In this document: positions 1 to 12,600 of the stretch, piece after piece | Layout of the letters: the number at the start of each line of letters is the position of its first letter | Position numbering within the stretch: position 1 is the first letter of the stretch | Assembly (NCBI GenBank): GCA_011800155.1 | Contig: JAALGH010000017.1 | Span: 1-48,351, forward strand | DNA: 48,351 nucleotides | Reading direction: 5' to 3' | From: Flammulina velutipes | Taxonomy: Eukaryota > Basidiomycota > Agaricomycetes > Agaricales > Physalacriaceae | The notes under the pieces: generated by a model | What the model was told of the DNA's origin: nothing | The model's database searches: none | What the model saw: only the letters and a program-made list of their open reading frames with translations | Made by a program: the position numbers and the translations under genes

Positions 1-780
1 GCTGGCTTCCCTCACCTTGCTGATAACGTCTTCCAGCCCGCCATCTTCCTCACCACCAAACGAGAGTCGACGAACGACGTCTCTGCAACGTCTGGTACTG
101 TTCATTCAGTCGGGATAGTATCCGTGGCGTCGCCTTGGAATTGTGGGGATGGGGAAGATCTTGAACATTTGCTGGTCCTGCGACGTGTTCTCCTTGTCTA
201 TATGGATGATGAGCAGCTAAACTTAGGCCCCAAAGTCGACATGAGGTTATCGCGCTCCTGGAGGCCGGTACACTATGTCGTGGACGATGGTGATGTGGTA
301 AGAGGCAAAGATGGATATCGCCTCTTGCCTCTTACCATCATGACGTTACTAACTGAAATAAAACAACTCATTTTCAATGAGCTCGTCGCGCTTCCTGAGA
401 CGTCCGACAACCTATCTTCACTCGCACTGGCATGCGCTGCTGTCCTCCCTCTAATCCGCACGCACTGCTTCCAAAAAGTCAAGATTTCTACGTAGGGTAT
501 AGCAGCCTGCATCGACGGTGTACCAGCCATCGCAGCACTAATCCTCACATTGATTATCAGTTCCTCTTCCATTCTCAAAGATGCTCGTTAACTTTCTACT
601 ATCACAGGCAACGTGCATGCAGGAACTACACCTCCTTGGACGCTGCCGTTGTACTTGGACGCAATCTCCTCATCCCTCACGGCTCTCTTCCTCTGATATC
701 AATCGATGGACATGTATATCAGATGCTAACCAAGGAGTAAGTTCGTCTTCTTTCTCCAAACAGCCTGCAACGATCTAACC
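1..780 (+). other. unidentified coding-like fragments
   Basis: Several short open stretches occur on the plus strand (124-495, the frame around 490-590, and 600-740). They can be linked by intron-like sequences, for example a pyrimidine-rich stretch ending in AG near 606 and a GTAAGT donor near 738. The reading around 500-590 is hydrophobic (Ile/Ala/Leu-rich). I do not recognise a family and no single frame stays open, so this may be the end of a gene entering from the left or part of the decayed region before the synthetase copy. Confidence 0.25.
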
Positions 781-867
781 TCGATCTTCCAGTCACCCCA
801 CACGGCCGTTCCTCGCGAGATATCATCTCCCTACCTTCCGTCTCCGAGTTTTCGAATTCCAGATACC

Positions 868-3054
868 TAGCCATCAGTGAATCTCCTCGCGATGTTGTGG
901 TTTTCCAAGAACAGAAGGTGTCTCTTGAACACATGTTACTCGAACGAAATTCCACCATTGTGGGCATCCCAATGTTCTGAATGTCACGATACTCACAACG
1001 ACCCAGGTAAAACTCGAAGAATCATGTAGCGCAGCTGCGCCGATCATCTCGTCAAGAACGTCCTCACACAAAGACTTGCAGACGACGAGGAGCTGCGTTC
1101 TGGCAAGTCCCAAGTGCCTGCAGACGCAAAGAAAAAAGCCAAAAAGGACAAGACGCCTCCGAAAGTGCCATTAGCACCAGAGCTTGCCAAAGAGTACGAA
1201 ACGATCTTAGCTCAGGTGAGTCAAAATTCAATTCTACGAATCGAGAAATTAATCAAGTATTCCAGCTTGATAACTTTGGTGGCCCAAAACTTGGCGAACT
1301 CTGCAAAAAATTCGCCATCCAGAATCCCGACACCGACAACGAAGTCGGCGAACCCCAGCTCTTCAACTTGACGTTCGCAAGTAGCATCGGTCCTACTGGC
1401 CAACATCCTGGCTACCTCCGTCCCGAAACTGCCCAAGGCTATTTCCTCAATTTCTCTCGCCTCCTAGATTTGAATAACGGGCGCGTTCCCTTCGCCTCAC
1501 CACAGATCGGCCGTTCCTTCCGTAACAAGATCTCTCCCCGTGCTGGCCTCCTCCGCGTCCGCGAGTTCACCATGGCCGAGATAGAACACTTTGTCGACCC
1601 AGACGACAAGACCCACATCAAGTTCAAGGAAGTATGAGATGTCGGGCTCGATCTCCTAGACCGCCACGTCCAAGTCGCTGGCACGACGAAGTTGCCGTGC
1701 ATGGCAGTCGGCGAAGCAGTCGAGGAAGGTGTTATCGCCAACGAGACTTTCGCGTACTTCATGGTCCGGATATACCAGTTCCTGCTCAAGATCGGCATCA
1801 ACCCCACTCGCCTGCGATTCCGTCAGCATATGGGAAATGAAATGGCCCACTATGCTACCGACTGCTGGGACGCGGAGATTGAAAACTCTTATGAGTGGAC
1901 AGAATGTGTTGGTTGTGCCGACCGAGCTGCCTATGATCTGACCGTGCATTCGAAGAAGACTGGACATCCGTTGGTTGTACGCCAGTTCCTGAAGGACCCT
2001 ATCATCACCGAGAGGGAGGTCGCAGAGGTCAACAAGAAGCTGGTCGGAAAATCGTTCAAAGGCGACACTGCTATATTCCTGAAACACACTGAAAACCTCG
2101 ATGAGTCGGAATTACTGAAAATCAAGAAGGATCTCGCCAAGGGGTATGTAGCCATCTCCTCATCGGAATCATACTAACCATCTCACATAGTAACGCAACG
2201 GTATCCACTCCAGAAGGCAAGACATTTGACGTCACCCCCGAGTTCCTGACCATTGAGAACACTGAAGCAGACCAGTAAGCATTCCGAACGCACTTCCTGT
2301 GATGTATCATTGATTTCCGAAATTCTTCTAGCCCGAGAGTTCACTCCTGACGTCATTGAGCCATCCTTTGGCCTTGGATGAATTCTTCATTCATTGTTGG
2401 AGCACAACTTCTGGAGCAGGGAGCAAGACGTCGAGCGTGGTGTAAGTCGTTCTAAATCAAGGTCCGAGATGAATTCATTGACCTACCGATATGACAGGTC
2501 TTATGTCTGCCTCCACTGGTAGCACCTACCGAGGTCCTCATCTGCCCTCTGTCAGCCAAGGATGAGTTCGACCCCTTGGTTTCAGAGATATGTACGTTAT
2601 CTACGCGGGATATATGAGCTAGTTGATCTAACTTCCTAACAGCCGCCAAATTGCGTCGAGCTGGTGTGTTCTCAAGAGTCGACGATTCGAGCGTCTCTAT
2701 TGGCAGGCGCTATGCACGGAACGACGAGCTCGGAACTCCCTACGGTATCACTGTTGACTCTGCATGTGCGTGTTCTACTCCTCTCTCTTTGCGGGGTTGC
2801 AACTTATTTTTTGTTCTCGTCGGTGAATAGCTATACAAAATAAGACTGTAACTTTGCGGTGAGTCATGGATGCATCTTTCCGTTCCGTTTGCTGATGATC
2901 CCCGTCGGCAGAGAGCGAGATACTATGGATTACCGTATTGGGTCTGTTGACGAAGTAATTGCGACGGTCACAGCTTTGTGTGAGGGCACAATTTCATTGG
3001 ACTCAAGCGTGCGGGAGGTTGCCTGCATACGACGGGAAACAGGCTATCGAGTAG
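868..3054 (+). pseudogene. glycyl-tRNA synthetase pseudogene (class II GlyRS)
   Basis: The translation is clearly eukaryotic GlyRS, the enzyme that charges tRNA-Gly. Visible landmarks are [92 protein letters not shown] and SIGRRYARNDELGTPYGITVD. Introns are kept at 1216-1265, 2144-2190, 2275-2331, 2442-2497, 2592-2642, 2766-2830 and 2859-2911, so this is not a retrocopy. It is broken. An in-frame TGA lies at 1635-1637 inside the conserved catalytic core. A second TGA replaces the Arg expected after SFGLG (near 2389). The 2275-2331 splice leaves the next exon one base out of frame. One extra base near 2996-2998 shifts the C-terminal end, whose original stop is probably TAG at 3052-3054. The N-terminal part (868-1040) is barely readable, and the usual glycine-rich N-terminal motif was not found. 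An intact functional copy is expected elsewhere in the genome. Confidence 0.88.
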
Positions 3055-5270
3055 GCGATACTGTCTCAAGGAGGATGAAGATAGGAGTATTCATAACTGT
3101 TCGTTGTGTTACCTCATTGTGTCTGATAAGAAGATGGTTTACTCAAAAATTCCGTTAGTATAAGGAAGTTCGTTTGTCAAGGCATGAGTAGCATGGGTCG
3201 ATCTGACCCCTACCCCGACAATACAAACCGTAAAGCAACGAATCGGGATAAGCCTAGTACTATCAGTGCTGATTAGACATTTCAATGTATTGCGCACGTC
3301 ATCGCCGATACCTCGTACTTGGTTGAGTATCCAATCTGCTGTCGACTACCCCGGGAGTAGCGGTCTGGTCTTCTGACCCTTCCATGATATCTCGAAAGCG
3401 ATCAAAGGCATGAGGAGGTAACTACTCAATCCACGTTGTCGTAACGATATTTAGTCTACGGCAACTTCGTCTACGGTATGTCATTCATCATTCAAAGAGG
3501 TCGGAACTTGGTGTTGGTGTTGGTGCTGGAGAGTCAAGAGACCGGCTGAATGTCCAATGTCCATTGTTATTGCATCTATTGACATTGGTAGGTGGACTTA
3601 GAGCAGATTCGGTGACGAGGGGGATGGGAATGAGATAAACTCTGATGAGGATTGCGGATCGCGGACTCGAGGATAAAGTGGGGACACTACAGGACACTAC
3701 ATGCAGGATGATAGTGCAAATCGGATTCATGGGTCGAGCGAAGGTTGTTCACACGTGTACGCTAGGGATACGTGCATGCACGCGGACGGAGAGGTCGATG
3801 GAAGGAAGAGTAATACTAATACGGGGGTCGTACGTCAGATAATCAATGGTCTGTTGCAAGTCCAAATAGTCAGATTAGGTTGCGTTTGCAGGATAGTAGC
3901 TACTTGCCACGACACGTGTTGGGACGCAAGGCCTTTGCATGAGAAGCATATATGATGAATCATTCTTGAACGACCATTGTAGCAATTCATGAACGAATGG
4001 TTCAATGAAGTCTGAGAGGCCCGGATGGGAGGTTCAAAATTCCGGCATTCTTGTATTAAGACGGAGAAAGGGATTGTAATAGAGTGTTTTCGGAGCACCC
4101 AAATTCTCTTTGCCATCAATGGCCGGACAAATCCGGTGGCTCGTTTTGGAAGAGTGACGGTACCAAAGGTTGGCGCACGATAATGTATATTTCCTTGTCC
4201 ATTTTCAAGACAAGGAACTGGTAGACCATTCAATTTTCATGTCTGACCTACTTCAGACATGTCTCCCTTTAATTTCAATGCAACTGAGGATACCTACCTA
4301 ACATTTCTCTCGCTGAGCAGGGACAAGTTGCGGACAACGCTAGCCCATAAATGGCCGGAGACGCCCGGTACCCTGGGTTTTTGGCGCTCCGAAAACACTC
4401 TAACGATAGGCGGCGCGACGCATGGCTTTAGGTGCGTGGGCCTGGGAATGCATACAACCCTTATTATACATGAAGAGAGATGGCCCCAACACGAATGGTA
4501 TATGCGAATTAACCTCGGGCTACGCCGGGGGTATTGCTGTTGTAACTTGCGACATGTTTACATGTTAGCTATCGAACAGTCTAGACAGGGAAATCATATC
4601 GAGTAGAAGGAAACCATCTCATCGGCATCGATGGGGAAGAATAGTGTATTTGGCAGAGCGGTGTTTCTGAAGTAACGTTAGAGAGGGGGTGCGAAGGTTG
4701 CAGCGCAAACCTGCGCAAACTTGAATTGACAGTCAAGAGTATTATTTGGGCAGGCATGAGGAGACCACGTTTCGTGTGAAATTCCGATAAATGTCCTGAA
4801 TTGTGAGAGATTCTCAAGGATGAAGGCCAGCAACGTTATGGCGTCTAATATAAAGCGGGGATCATGAAGGTCAAGAGGACGTCGCGACGAAATGATGGAA
4901 AATGAAATTGAGTACGCTTCAGGCACCGAAGACGTGATATTGAAGCCTTGAATGCAATGTGTTATTCCGACGTGCATTGTTCGTACCAAAATGAGGGAGA
5001 GCCAATGTCGTTCGTCAACACCACAGAATAAACAAAGAGTAGTGCACAAAATCCAACAAAGAGATCATATTGCCTGTCTGGGTGAGCATTGAAATCGGTG
5101 TGCAAAAAAATAACCTAAAAATAAATATTATTTCTGAAAAATAAGATTCCCCCGATGAGATCTGTTTGGGTCGATCAACCGCCATATAGGGCCACGACCA
5201 TGCGCGGTGATCTATTAGTATAAGAGTTGAGCCAGCGTCCCTCATTTTCTTTCCTCACCGCCGTCTCAAA
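3055..5270. other. no gene recognised
   Basis: No reading frame here resembles a protein family or can be extended by convincing splices. The stretch holds the imperfect foldback listed separately (4081-4401) and an A/T-rich patch near 5100-5150. It is probably intergenic or old decayed sequence. Confidence 0.4.
4081..4401. repeat. imperfect foldback (inverted repeat)
   Basis: The 16 bases at 4081-4096 (agagtgttttcggagc) recur as their exact reverse complement at 4386-4401. Near the centre a second inverted pair, catgtctga (4239-4247) and tcagacatg (4253-4261), forms a short hairpin. The two pairs have nearly the same centre (4241 and 4250), so this looks like one eroded palindrome of about 320 bp, possibly an old MITE-like element. 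Sequence between the paired parts is poorly matched. Confidence 0.4.
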
Positions 5271-5351
5271 GTGCACTTGCTCCAGCTAGCCAACGTTCGC
5301 CCAACGTTCCTACAATTCGCTATCTGCTTTACCTTGGCTGTTACTTTCGCC

Positions 5352-5680
5352 ATGTCTTCTCGCGACGCGCCCAAAGGCATTCCCTCCAACTTACTCGCTT
5401 TCCCCAGTCTTTCCTCCTCGTTGCACGCGCTGCCTCAAGCGACGAACCTCCAAAATGTGTCGCTGCACCCAAACATGTATGGCAAACTCGCGAGCGAGGC
5501 AAAGGTGCACTTCCTCCGTTATCGTACGAGGCTCTCGCTAAACATACCTTACAGCTTGAAAAGGCTCTGTTGCAAACCGCCGCCAAGGGCTCTCCCCGAC
5601 TGTCTCCATATCCTACACGTCCAGTGCGTACGCCCCACCACATCCCAACGCCGCTGACCCTGTCTGCTATTTCGTTATAG
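5352..5680 (+). pseudogene. unidentified small gene, apparently frameshifted
   Basis: An ATG at 5352 opens a frame beginning MSSRDAPKGIPSNLLAFPSL. After about residue 50 the more protein-like reading moves to another frame (…LSYEALAKHTLQLEKALLQ…) and runs to TAG at 5678-5680. No intron of plausible size joins the two frames, so a single-base frameshift is the simplest reading. The upstream 100 bases are pyrimidine-rich, as in fungal promoters. I do not recognise the product. Confidence 0.3.
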
Positions 5681-6450
5681 ACAACATCTTCGTTGCAATG
5701 CTGTGATTCTTCTCACCTAATGATGCGCAAACCGGTACGTCTTTACAGCTCCCCGCCGTGGACCCCCATGGGTTTGCTGAGTCAAATTGTTGTCTGATGC
5801 GTGCATTATTGCAGCAAAAATCCAAATGAACCGTCGTGTTCTATCCGCTTTCCACTTTCCTGTTCATACCGTTTTCGTTTCGGGACTTTGTAGACTAGGG
5901 CTCTGTTCACCAGTCTCCAGGTTCGCGCTGTCTTCGTACTTAGCTTTCGTCGTTTTCGTCGTCACCTGGCATCCAGCATCATCTTATAGACTACCATGCA
6001 TATTTTCCTCTTCCTTATATCTCCTACATCTTTCGTTTTATCTTGGTTTTATTTAGGCTACACTCACTTTCTCTACTGTCGGTGTATGTATAATCGGGTA
6101 CTTTACACTCCAGACATCTGCAGGCGTTTGCAATATTATTCGTCCGGCATCCAGATATCCTCTGGTTTTGCAGATCTTGTTGACATCGTTGAGGCTAGCG
6201 TCCCAGGCATAGAAGGAGGAAAGGTTCATTGGGGTATCAGCGTTGGTAATAACAGGAAGGGCTATATATGCCAGAATGGAATACAAGCCATAGTGGGCGG
6301 TGGCGGGGACCCGAAATGGTATCTCTGCCAAGAGACTTTTTCTAATTAAAAATTAAAAATCACAAGTTTAATGTCATTGTAAGCAAACTAGTGCTAAGGG
6401 GACGAACTGCATCGATACGAGTGTCCAGTCTGCCAGCTTCAGTTCAGAAC
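5681..6450. other. no gene recognised
   Basis: Open frames exist on both strands around 6050-6350 but none carries a recognisable motif or a supported start. A short A/T-rich tract lies near 6344-6362. Confidence 0.3.
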
Positions 6451-6702
6451 GGCTCATGGAGGACTCCATTGATCTGACAATATCTCTGGCGATGCCGGAG
6501 AGCTGGTACACTTTGAGGTCATGGAGGCCAAGAGTTTGTAGACATAGTCATCCCAGGAGAGACAGTGAACTCTTCCCTCATTGGCGAATATGTCACCGAG
6601 GAAGCGTTGGCAGCCAGATGGGATACGTTCTGTCCTTGGCATCTCGGGCCTTCTTCGCTCGCTCCACCTAACGCCTTCGAGTATTAGCTGTGAGATTTGA
6701 GA

Positions 6703-6960
6703 ACGGTGGACAATCCAAGCCTTGCAGCACCAATCAGACGATGTAGGGAGTCCGGCAACACGTGGGGAAGGACTTGATATCTATCGGGAATGAGGAGGGA
6801 TTGAGCGCTGAAAATGCGTGGAAACGGGTCGACCGGGGTGGAGAGGAATATGAAGAATAACCGAAAGTACACCGAGATAACGCGTGAGCACTGGGAAAAG
6901 AGTAAGCATGGAACGAAGAACAGGACGAGTGTGTCTCATACCTGACTTTCCGCTCGTCAA
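6703..6960. repeat. diverged direct repeat, copy 1
   Basis: Shares ordered blocks with 7337-7570: gggtcgaccgg...gtggagagga, aacgaaagtaca/ccgaaagtacac, catggaacgaa and tgtctcatacct/tgtctcgtacct. The spacing is similar but indels are many. It belongs to the duplicated gene relic around it. Confidence 0.45.
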
Positions 6961-7336
6961 CATTTATGACGAACATGCCAGCTGGGATAAAGATGGGCTG
7001 GCCTAGCTCTGTAGCCTTCAGAGAAGGAGTTGGCGATATCGAGGAAGCCTGGCATCTTGCTCTCCTCTCCCTCGTCGCTCCCGCGAAGCAGAGACCTCCA
7101 CTTCATAGGAAAACCAGTCCTGCTTTCCAATCCATCCTCGAACAACGCATCCCAAAAAGGACACACCAAGAACTCTTTCCGTATCGACGAAGATGTCAAC
7201 AAGGAGGGCTCGGGAGATCAAAAGTGATTATCGACTGGCGTGAGGTGAATTTCGAGATGGCGGAGGGTTTCGAGAGGGACATCTGGCCATACATTGAGGA
7301 AGGATAAAATGATACGTTGTGTTGCTATCTGCACGG

Positions 7337-7570
7337 GACGCCGCACGAGGATGCTTTGGGAGGAGGAGATTGCGCGAAACCACGGCAGCGAAGGGAATGC
7401 GCGAAAAGGGTCGACCGGAGGGGTGGAGAGGATATGACGGATAACGAAAGTACATCGATATACGTCTGCGAATGAGACCTGAGGCATCAGGCGAGTACTG
7501 AGGCCTAGGGAGGATTAAACATGGAACGAAAACCAGGATGGGCTGTCTCGTACCTCATCTTCGATTGTGA
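7337..7570. repeat. diverged direct repeat, copy 2
   Basis: Partner of 6703-6960, in the same orientation about 630 bp downstream. It is diverged by substitutions and indels, which points to an old duplication. Confidence 0.45.
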
Positions 7571-8586
7571 ATTTTCCGTCGCAAGAGTTGTACATGTCCA
7601 TGGGATAAGCAGCCTCTTGGTATAGCAGAAGTGGGAGGGCGGAATCGGATAGTGTGTCGAGAGTCATCCAGTAGGCGCTTTAGCGGGAAGACAGTTTCTG
7701 TTGGCGTTTATGAGCGGGGTTGGTCGGGAATATGGTGGATCTGACAAACCATGTGGGATTTCGGCGGCTGCCAGAGAGAAGCAGGAAGTGACTAGGATTT
7801 TCAACGACAGTTCCTCAACGCAAAGGTTGGTCCCAATGCCACGGTTATCTATCATCTAACCTCCTGCGTCGTGAGCAGCAGTAGTTCGACATTGCACTTG
7901 CGCATGGGTCTGGCTGAAGCCTGGTATCGTCATGGTCCCGGTTGCTAGCAGTGGCATCCTTCTACGTCGCCTGATAAAACTGGAAGTCGGCTTGGCTTGT
8001 CTTGAACATGAGATGCTGAACTCTGTTTATGTTAATGTAACTGGTATGCAAACTAATCGCGTACCCGTTACATTCGCGAGCGCAGATCTTGCACGAAATG
8101 ACGAGGGCGGCGGTAGACGTCAGAGAGGGAAGGGGCGTAAACACGGACCAACAACGCGACTCCTTTCCTTCCCCCCACCAAGTCACGATACGATTTGCCG
8201 ACGTCGACACCGATGAGCATCCTGTAAAATTGCCGAGGATGGCGCTACGTACGACGCTAGGAGAGAGCAAAGACATCTTCCAACGACGACGAACTACCCA
8301 CGCGACGGGATGGTTGAGCGAAGCTTTCACCTGTCAGTATGCCTGTATGACTGTCTGCTTGGTCTGACGAGGATCCTCTCCATGTGCAGGCGCCCGCGAC
8401 GTAGGTTACGAACTTCCTTCCTGCAACAGCTTGCCTTACGGTGAGTCCTTTGCTTCATATTCTTCTCCGATTCTCATGCAACAATGCAGATATTATGGCA
8501 ATACAGGGACAAGTAGTATCGAGTAAAGCGTTTCAGTAACGAGTTGGACTGGTTCTTAGCGGGGTCGCAGCCATTTTCCCCCGTTC

Positions 8587-9240
8587 ATGGCATCGCAAAG
8601 TGTTTTCGAAAGGCAGCTAAATCGGGAGGAGAGCGCGCTCATATTGAGCGGTTCTGGAGAAGAACAAGATTCGGAAGAAGGAACAGTTCTTGTTCCTATT
8701 TAATATTGTGATAGTGAAGGCTCGGTGCCCAATGCTATCCTCGACGCTTTATTACGCTTGAACGACGAACTGGACGCGCACAGGAACACGAACAACTTAT
8801 CACTCAAATCTCGATGTAAGTTGATCAGCTGTATGCATGATCGACCGTCCCTTATAACTGCCTCCAGGGGATGACACTTCTGTCAGTTCTAATCAATTTC
8901 TCATACTTACAGAACTCTGATCGCTGGTACAGTAACCACGATGTCGTCAGACGTGCATATCTGTGCTTGGAACAAAGACAATTTGACGGATTCCATACCC
9001 ATGGCTGCTGGATAGCAGACTTTCATTCAGATGGGCGGGTTTTAGCTCGGGTTGATATCGGGGCAAGAAGGACGACTTACAATTACGAACGGAAGCCACC
9101 ACTCGTCTCAGTGACACGGTCGGTGATCTTGAAGGCGTTCGAACGTGAGACTGAAACCCCTTTTATCAGATATCTTCCTCGTGCGACATGTTCGTCTTGC
9201 TCAGTGGCAACCGCGCGCTCGGAGAAAGCAGATATCGAGG
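8587..9240 (+). pseudogene. unidentified gene relic
   Basis: An ATG at 8587 starts a clean reading (MASQSVFERQLNREESALIL...) that meets an in-frame TAA at about 8701. The same frame then continues plausibly (…NAILDALLRLNDELDAHR…) to a GTAAGT donor at about 8816 and a CAG acceptor near 8868, after which the frame continues for about 18 residues before another stop. Downstream frames are coding-like but interrupted. It looks like a gene with nonsense mutations. No family recognised. Confidence 0.3.
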
Positions 9241-9642
9241 TCTGTAGTATATCACGGCAATGTTCAAACTCGTTATTGATCGGTCATTGAAGCACAGATG
9301 CCAACACGACGCTCTGAGAAGTCTTAAATCTGCCCGCCGGGGTGGAGATTGAGGAGGCGATGATACCGTCTCTCAACCGTTATGTTGATATGTAGATTTG
9401 AAGAACGAACGACGTCTTGCTGCAAGTGGCTCGTCGTCGATGCCGTGGACGTAGATGGAAAGAATCGAAAACCAAATGTAGTCCGACAAGGCGCTTTCCT
9501 CGTGTCCGTCATTCAGGATTGCTACTCCACGATAGTGTACTTATCTACGATCTGAGATACAGGAGGAGATGTCACATAACACTGTATGCGTCCAATGTCC
9601 TCAAGTATCGACGTTTCGTCCGGCATAGTACGTCATTGGCGT

Positions 9643-12600
9643 TTACTTTTGCTTCTCTAGTAGACAGTTCCCTAGTAATCTTCCCGCTGTGATCAACATT
9701 GATTCTTTCTCTGTTTTCCACGCCGATTCCACGGCGAAATCAACCTCGGTGTCAAGTTGTGGTTTGACAGTTGTCCACAGATCCATCAATCGGCGGTAGC
9801 GCTCTTCCTGAGTCAGAATCAGTAAACTGCAGGTATGCCATAACCTGTACTCACTGCTTCCGGATCTCTAACGAGGTGGCAGAGATGTGAAGGCAGAAGA
9901 CCAAGGAAAGAGTGCCAGCGCATACTAACACGCTGATACAGGGAAATCTGACTGTCTGCAAGGTCTGCCAATGCGTTGATATGAACGCCGTAGTGCGCTT
10001 TTGCGATACGACTTGAATGACCTGTTTGAAAGTCAATGGCTATCTCCTTTTTACTCATTTGATCCTCAGAAGAAAAGGACACTTTCACCATCTCTTCTAA
10101 CAGAGTGCTTAAAAACCCTCGAATGTCCCTGATACCTAGTGCTTTCTTGAAGGAGCGCTTCGAGTGAGTGTGGAGAGCAAATGTCAATGCCAGTCCATCC
10201 ATGACTTTGCCGGATTGAACGTAGGCGTGGGTCATATAAGGAGAGGTCGCGTTGGGGTCGTAATCTATCACAGCTGCTGAGAGGATTGCAGCTGCGGGAT
10301 AAAGGAGACCCCAGATAACCAGGAGTAGCCGAGAGAGAGCCCTAGGAGGCGTGTAGATCACGGCTCCCTTCTGCGAATTGGTAGAGAGTATTCCCAGCCA
10401 CCCGTGAAAGAAGAAAATTTGCCGTGGTCCCAGCTCGGTATTAGCCAGTTTGACGCTTTCATTTTCCGTGTTACCTAGCCACTTGAGATGTAAGCAGCAT
10501 GTCGGTGAAACAAAAAACTTACCAGGACCACCTCCGCTGGCGATAACAATAAGAAAGAAAGCCTGAGCCACTATCTCATCTAGCTCTTTCAGAAACTGCC
10601 AGATCCTGCCTGTAAATATCTTAGTTAGTATCACAGTGAACGTAGAAGATCTGACTGGATATTGGGAACAGTTTTCCGGAGACACGAGTGAAGAAAGTTT
10701 CATCTTGACAAAGGGTATTCAGGACCACATTGCGATAACGGCGGAAATCGTTGTTTTGGAACGAGAAGATGGAACTCCCGGGCGATATTTTTCTCGGGGA
10801 GTCGACAAACGGTTCCTTCCCTTCGAGGCGATTGTCAACGTGAACAAGGAAGGGAGAAATATCGGCCCCTCTTGATATTCTGCAAATGGCGTCCCAAATC
10901 TCCTGTAATCCTGACTGTGTGGTCTTAATCACCTCCGCCACTGGAATTGGAAACCCGTCAACGTTAATAATGGTGCCCGATGGGTCACGGGAAAATCGAC
11001 TCAGAGGAGGCTGCTGATTGGTCAGATTGGTCAGGATATGCTGCTTCTGAGAGAGCACGCTGTACAGCGTGTGTTGGCCATCTGTTAGGAAGGGCTCGAC
11101 TACATCTTTGTAGACCCTGTCGGAAGGTTAGCACTAGGAAAAGTGGCGTGATAAGGAGTTTACTTGAGAGCGTCTCCGAGGTTTTTCATGGATATGAGTA
11201 TTTGGTGAGTCGCTGTGGCTCGAAAACACCAGCGGAGCATGGAGATGCTGGAGGGAAAACGGCGGACGGGTTGCAAAGCCCCTTGGTCATCTCGGAAATG
11301 ACTGACAAGCAGGAACGGATTAACAGGGCTAAGGCTTTCCAGCGTCTCGTCGTCGCTGCTGGGACAGCTAAGCAGTGTCCACACTGCGTTGTGAAAAGCG
11401 TTGATGCTGGCGTTTGGATTAGCCGGATTATTGGACAGTAGCGCTGAACGTAATCCCTTGAGAGCCTGTCGGAGAAGGCGATGAACAGATAGAGGGAAGT
11501 TTTCCACCGGGGCATCGGTGTGACGACACATAAAGCAGACGAAGAGGCCCATGTAGTTTGCATATATGTCAACGGTGGAGACCGAAGGCGCGCTGAATCC
11601 CACCTTGTTAATTCCTAGTCTTTTTCAGGTGAGCGATGTGTCTTGATTCTCAGGCAGGAGGACATACCTGGGCAGCGAGGAATTGATATACCTTAGCACT
11701 ATCGTCGGTAAAGATCCGCGTTCTATCTCCTCTGCGATGCGATGGTAGTATTGCCTACAAATCTCCTGCATACCGTAAAGACCCGGCTCGGAGCCGGCTT
11801 CTGGAGCATACGTGGTCGCGCGGAGTGCACAAAGATCGACGTTGTCGTGCACCAAACCATCCCAGCCACAGTGAATGAGGATAAAATTGGAGAAGCGCGC
11901 ATTGGTTGCTGTGCTTTGATTTTCCATGGCGCTAGTCCCGTCAGGAGAATCGACTGATGACTGGAACCCCTGTGCATCGAGAACTGCAGCCGCTAATCCT
12001 TTCGGACGATATTCGGCGTCCACATCAACTTCCACGTAGTATGTATCATTCAAGAACAATCCTACTTGATGACAGGCCACTTCAATGACCTTGCGAGCTT
12101 TCCGTCCTACCGCATGGTGTGCCCTAAAGTGTTTCAAGCAAGCATCTCTGCTGCGATACACTGTGTCGGGATCGGAGCAGTCGTCCTCTCCACATTTTGC
12201 TCCTTTGTGAATAATTTTGACGCCGAGGATGGGTGGAATAGCGCGAGAAGGGAAGGATGGAGGGTGTCGTACGCCTAGAGCCTGAAGCATGGACTCTAGA
12301 CGTCTCTTGGAGGGTAGGGGTTCCGAGGACGGTTCGCGATAAAAATCATCGTGAGATTTCTTGCGATGGGAATGTACACGGGAGAGAAAGATGATGGCTC
12401 TGCAGTCCAGACATATGGCAACTTTGTATGTATCGTCCACTCGAATCATATGTCTCCGCAGCAAGAGAGATCGGATTGAAGTCAAATAGTCGTCGGTAGG
12501 CTGCAAAGGAGCCTGCACATCCTCATCATCAGATTGGGAGACTTCCTCATCCTCTTGGTACGGGGACGGAAATAGGTCACCTTCGTCATCCTCCGTTTGC

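Larger units (their letters stand above)
6454..7860 (-). pseudogene. relics of an unidentified gene, internally duplicated
   Basis: Minus-strand readings here look like exon pieces (for example …GQPIFIPAGMFVINVDERKV… just before a GTATGAG donor, and …LPHVLPDSLHRL… resembling a leucine-rich repeat). They do not join into one open model. Two stretches, about 6703-6960 and 7337-7570, are diverged copies of each other, including the same donor context (AGGTATGAGAC and AGGTACGAGAC). This is best read as decayed tandem paralogues. The family is not identified; an LRR-type protein is a guess. Confidence 0.3.

Noticed and set aside
1632..1692. TGA in the synthetase copy hidden by an intron starting GTATGA
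   Set aside because: The sequence after it encodes conserved DVGLDLLDRHVQVAG, which an intron would remove; the nonsense reading is simpler.
6454..7860. Cytochrome P450 gene on the minus strand
   Set aside because: One fragment (GQPIFIPAGMFV) recalls a P450 stretch, but no heme-binding Cys motif or ExxR helix was found.
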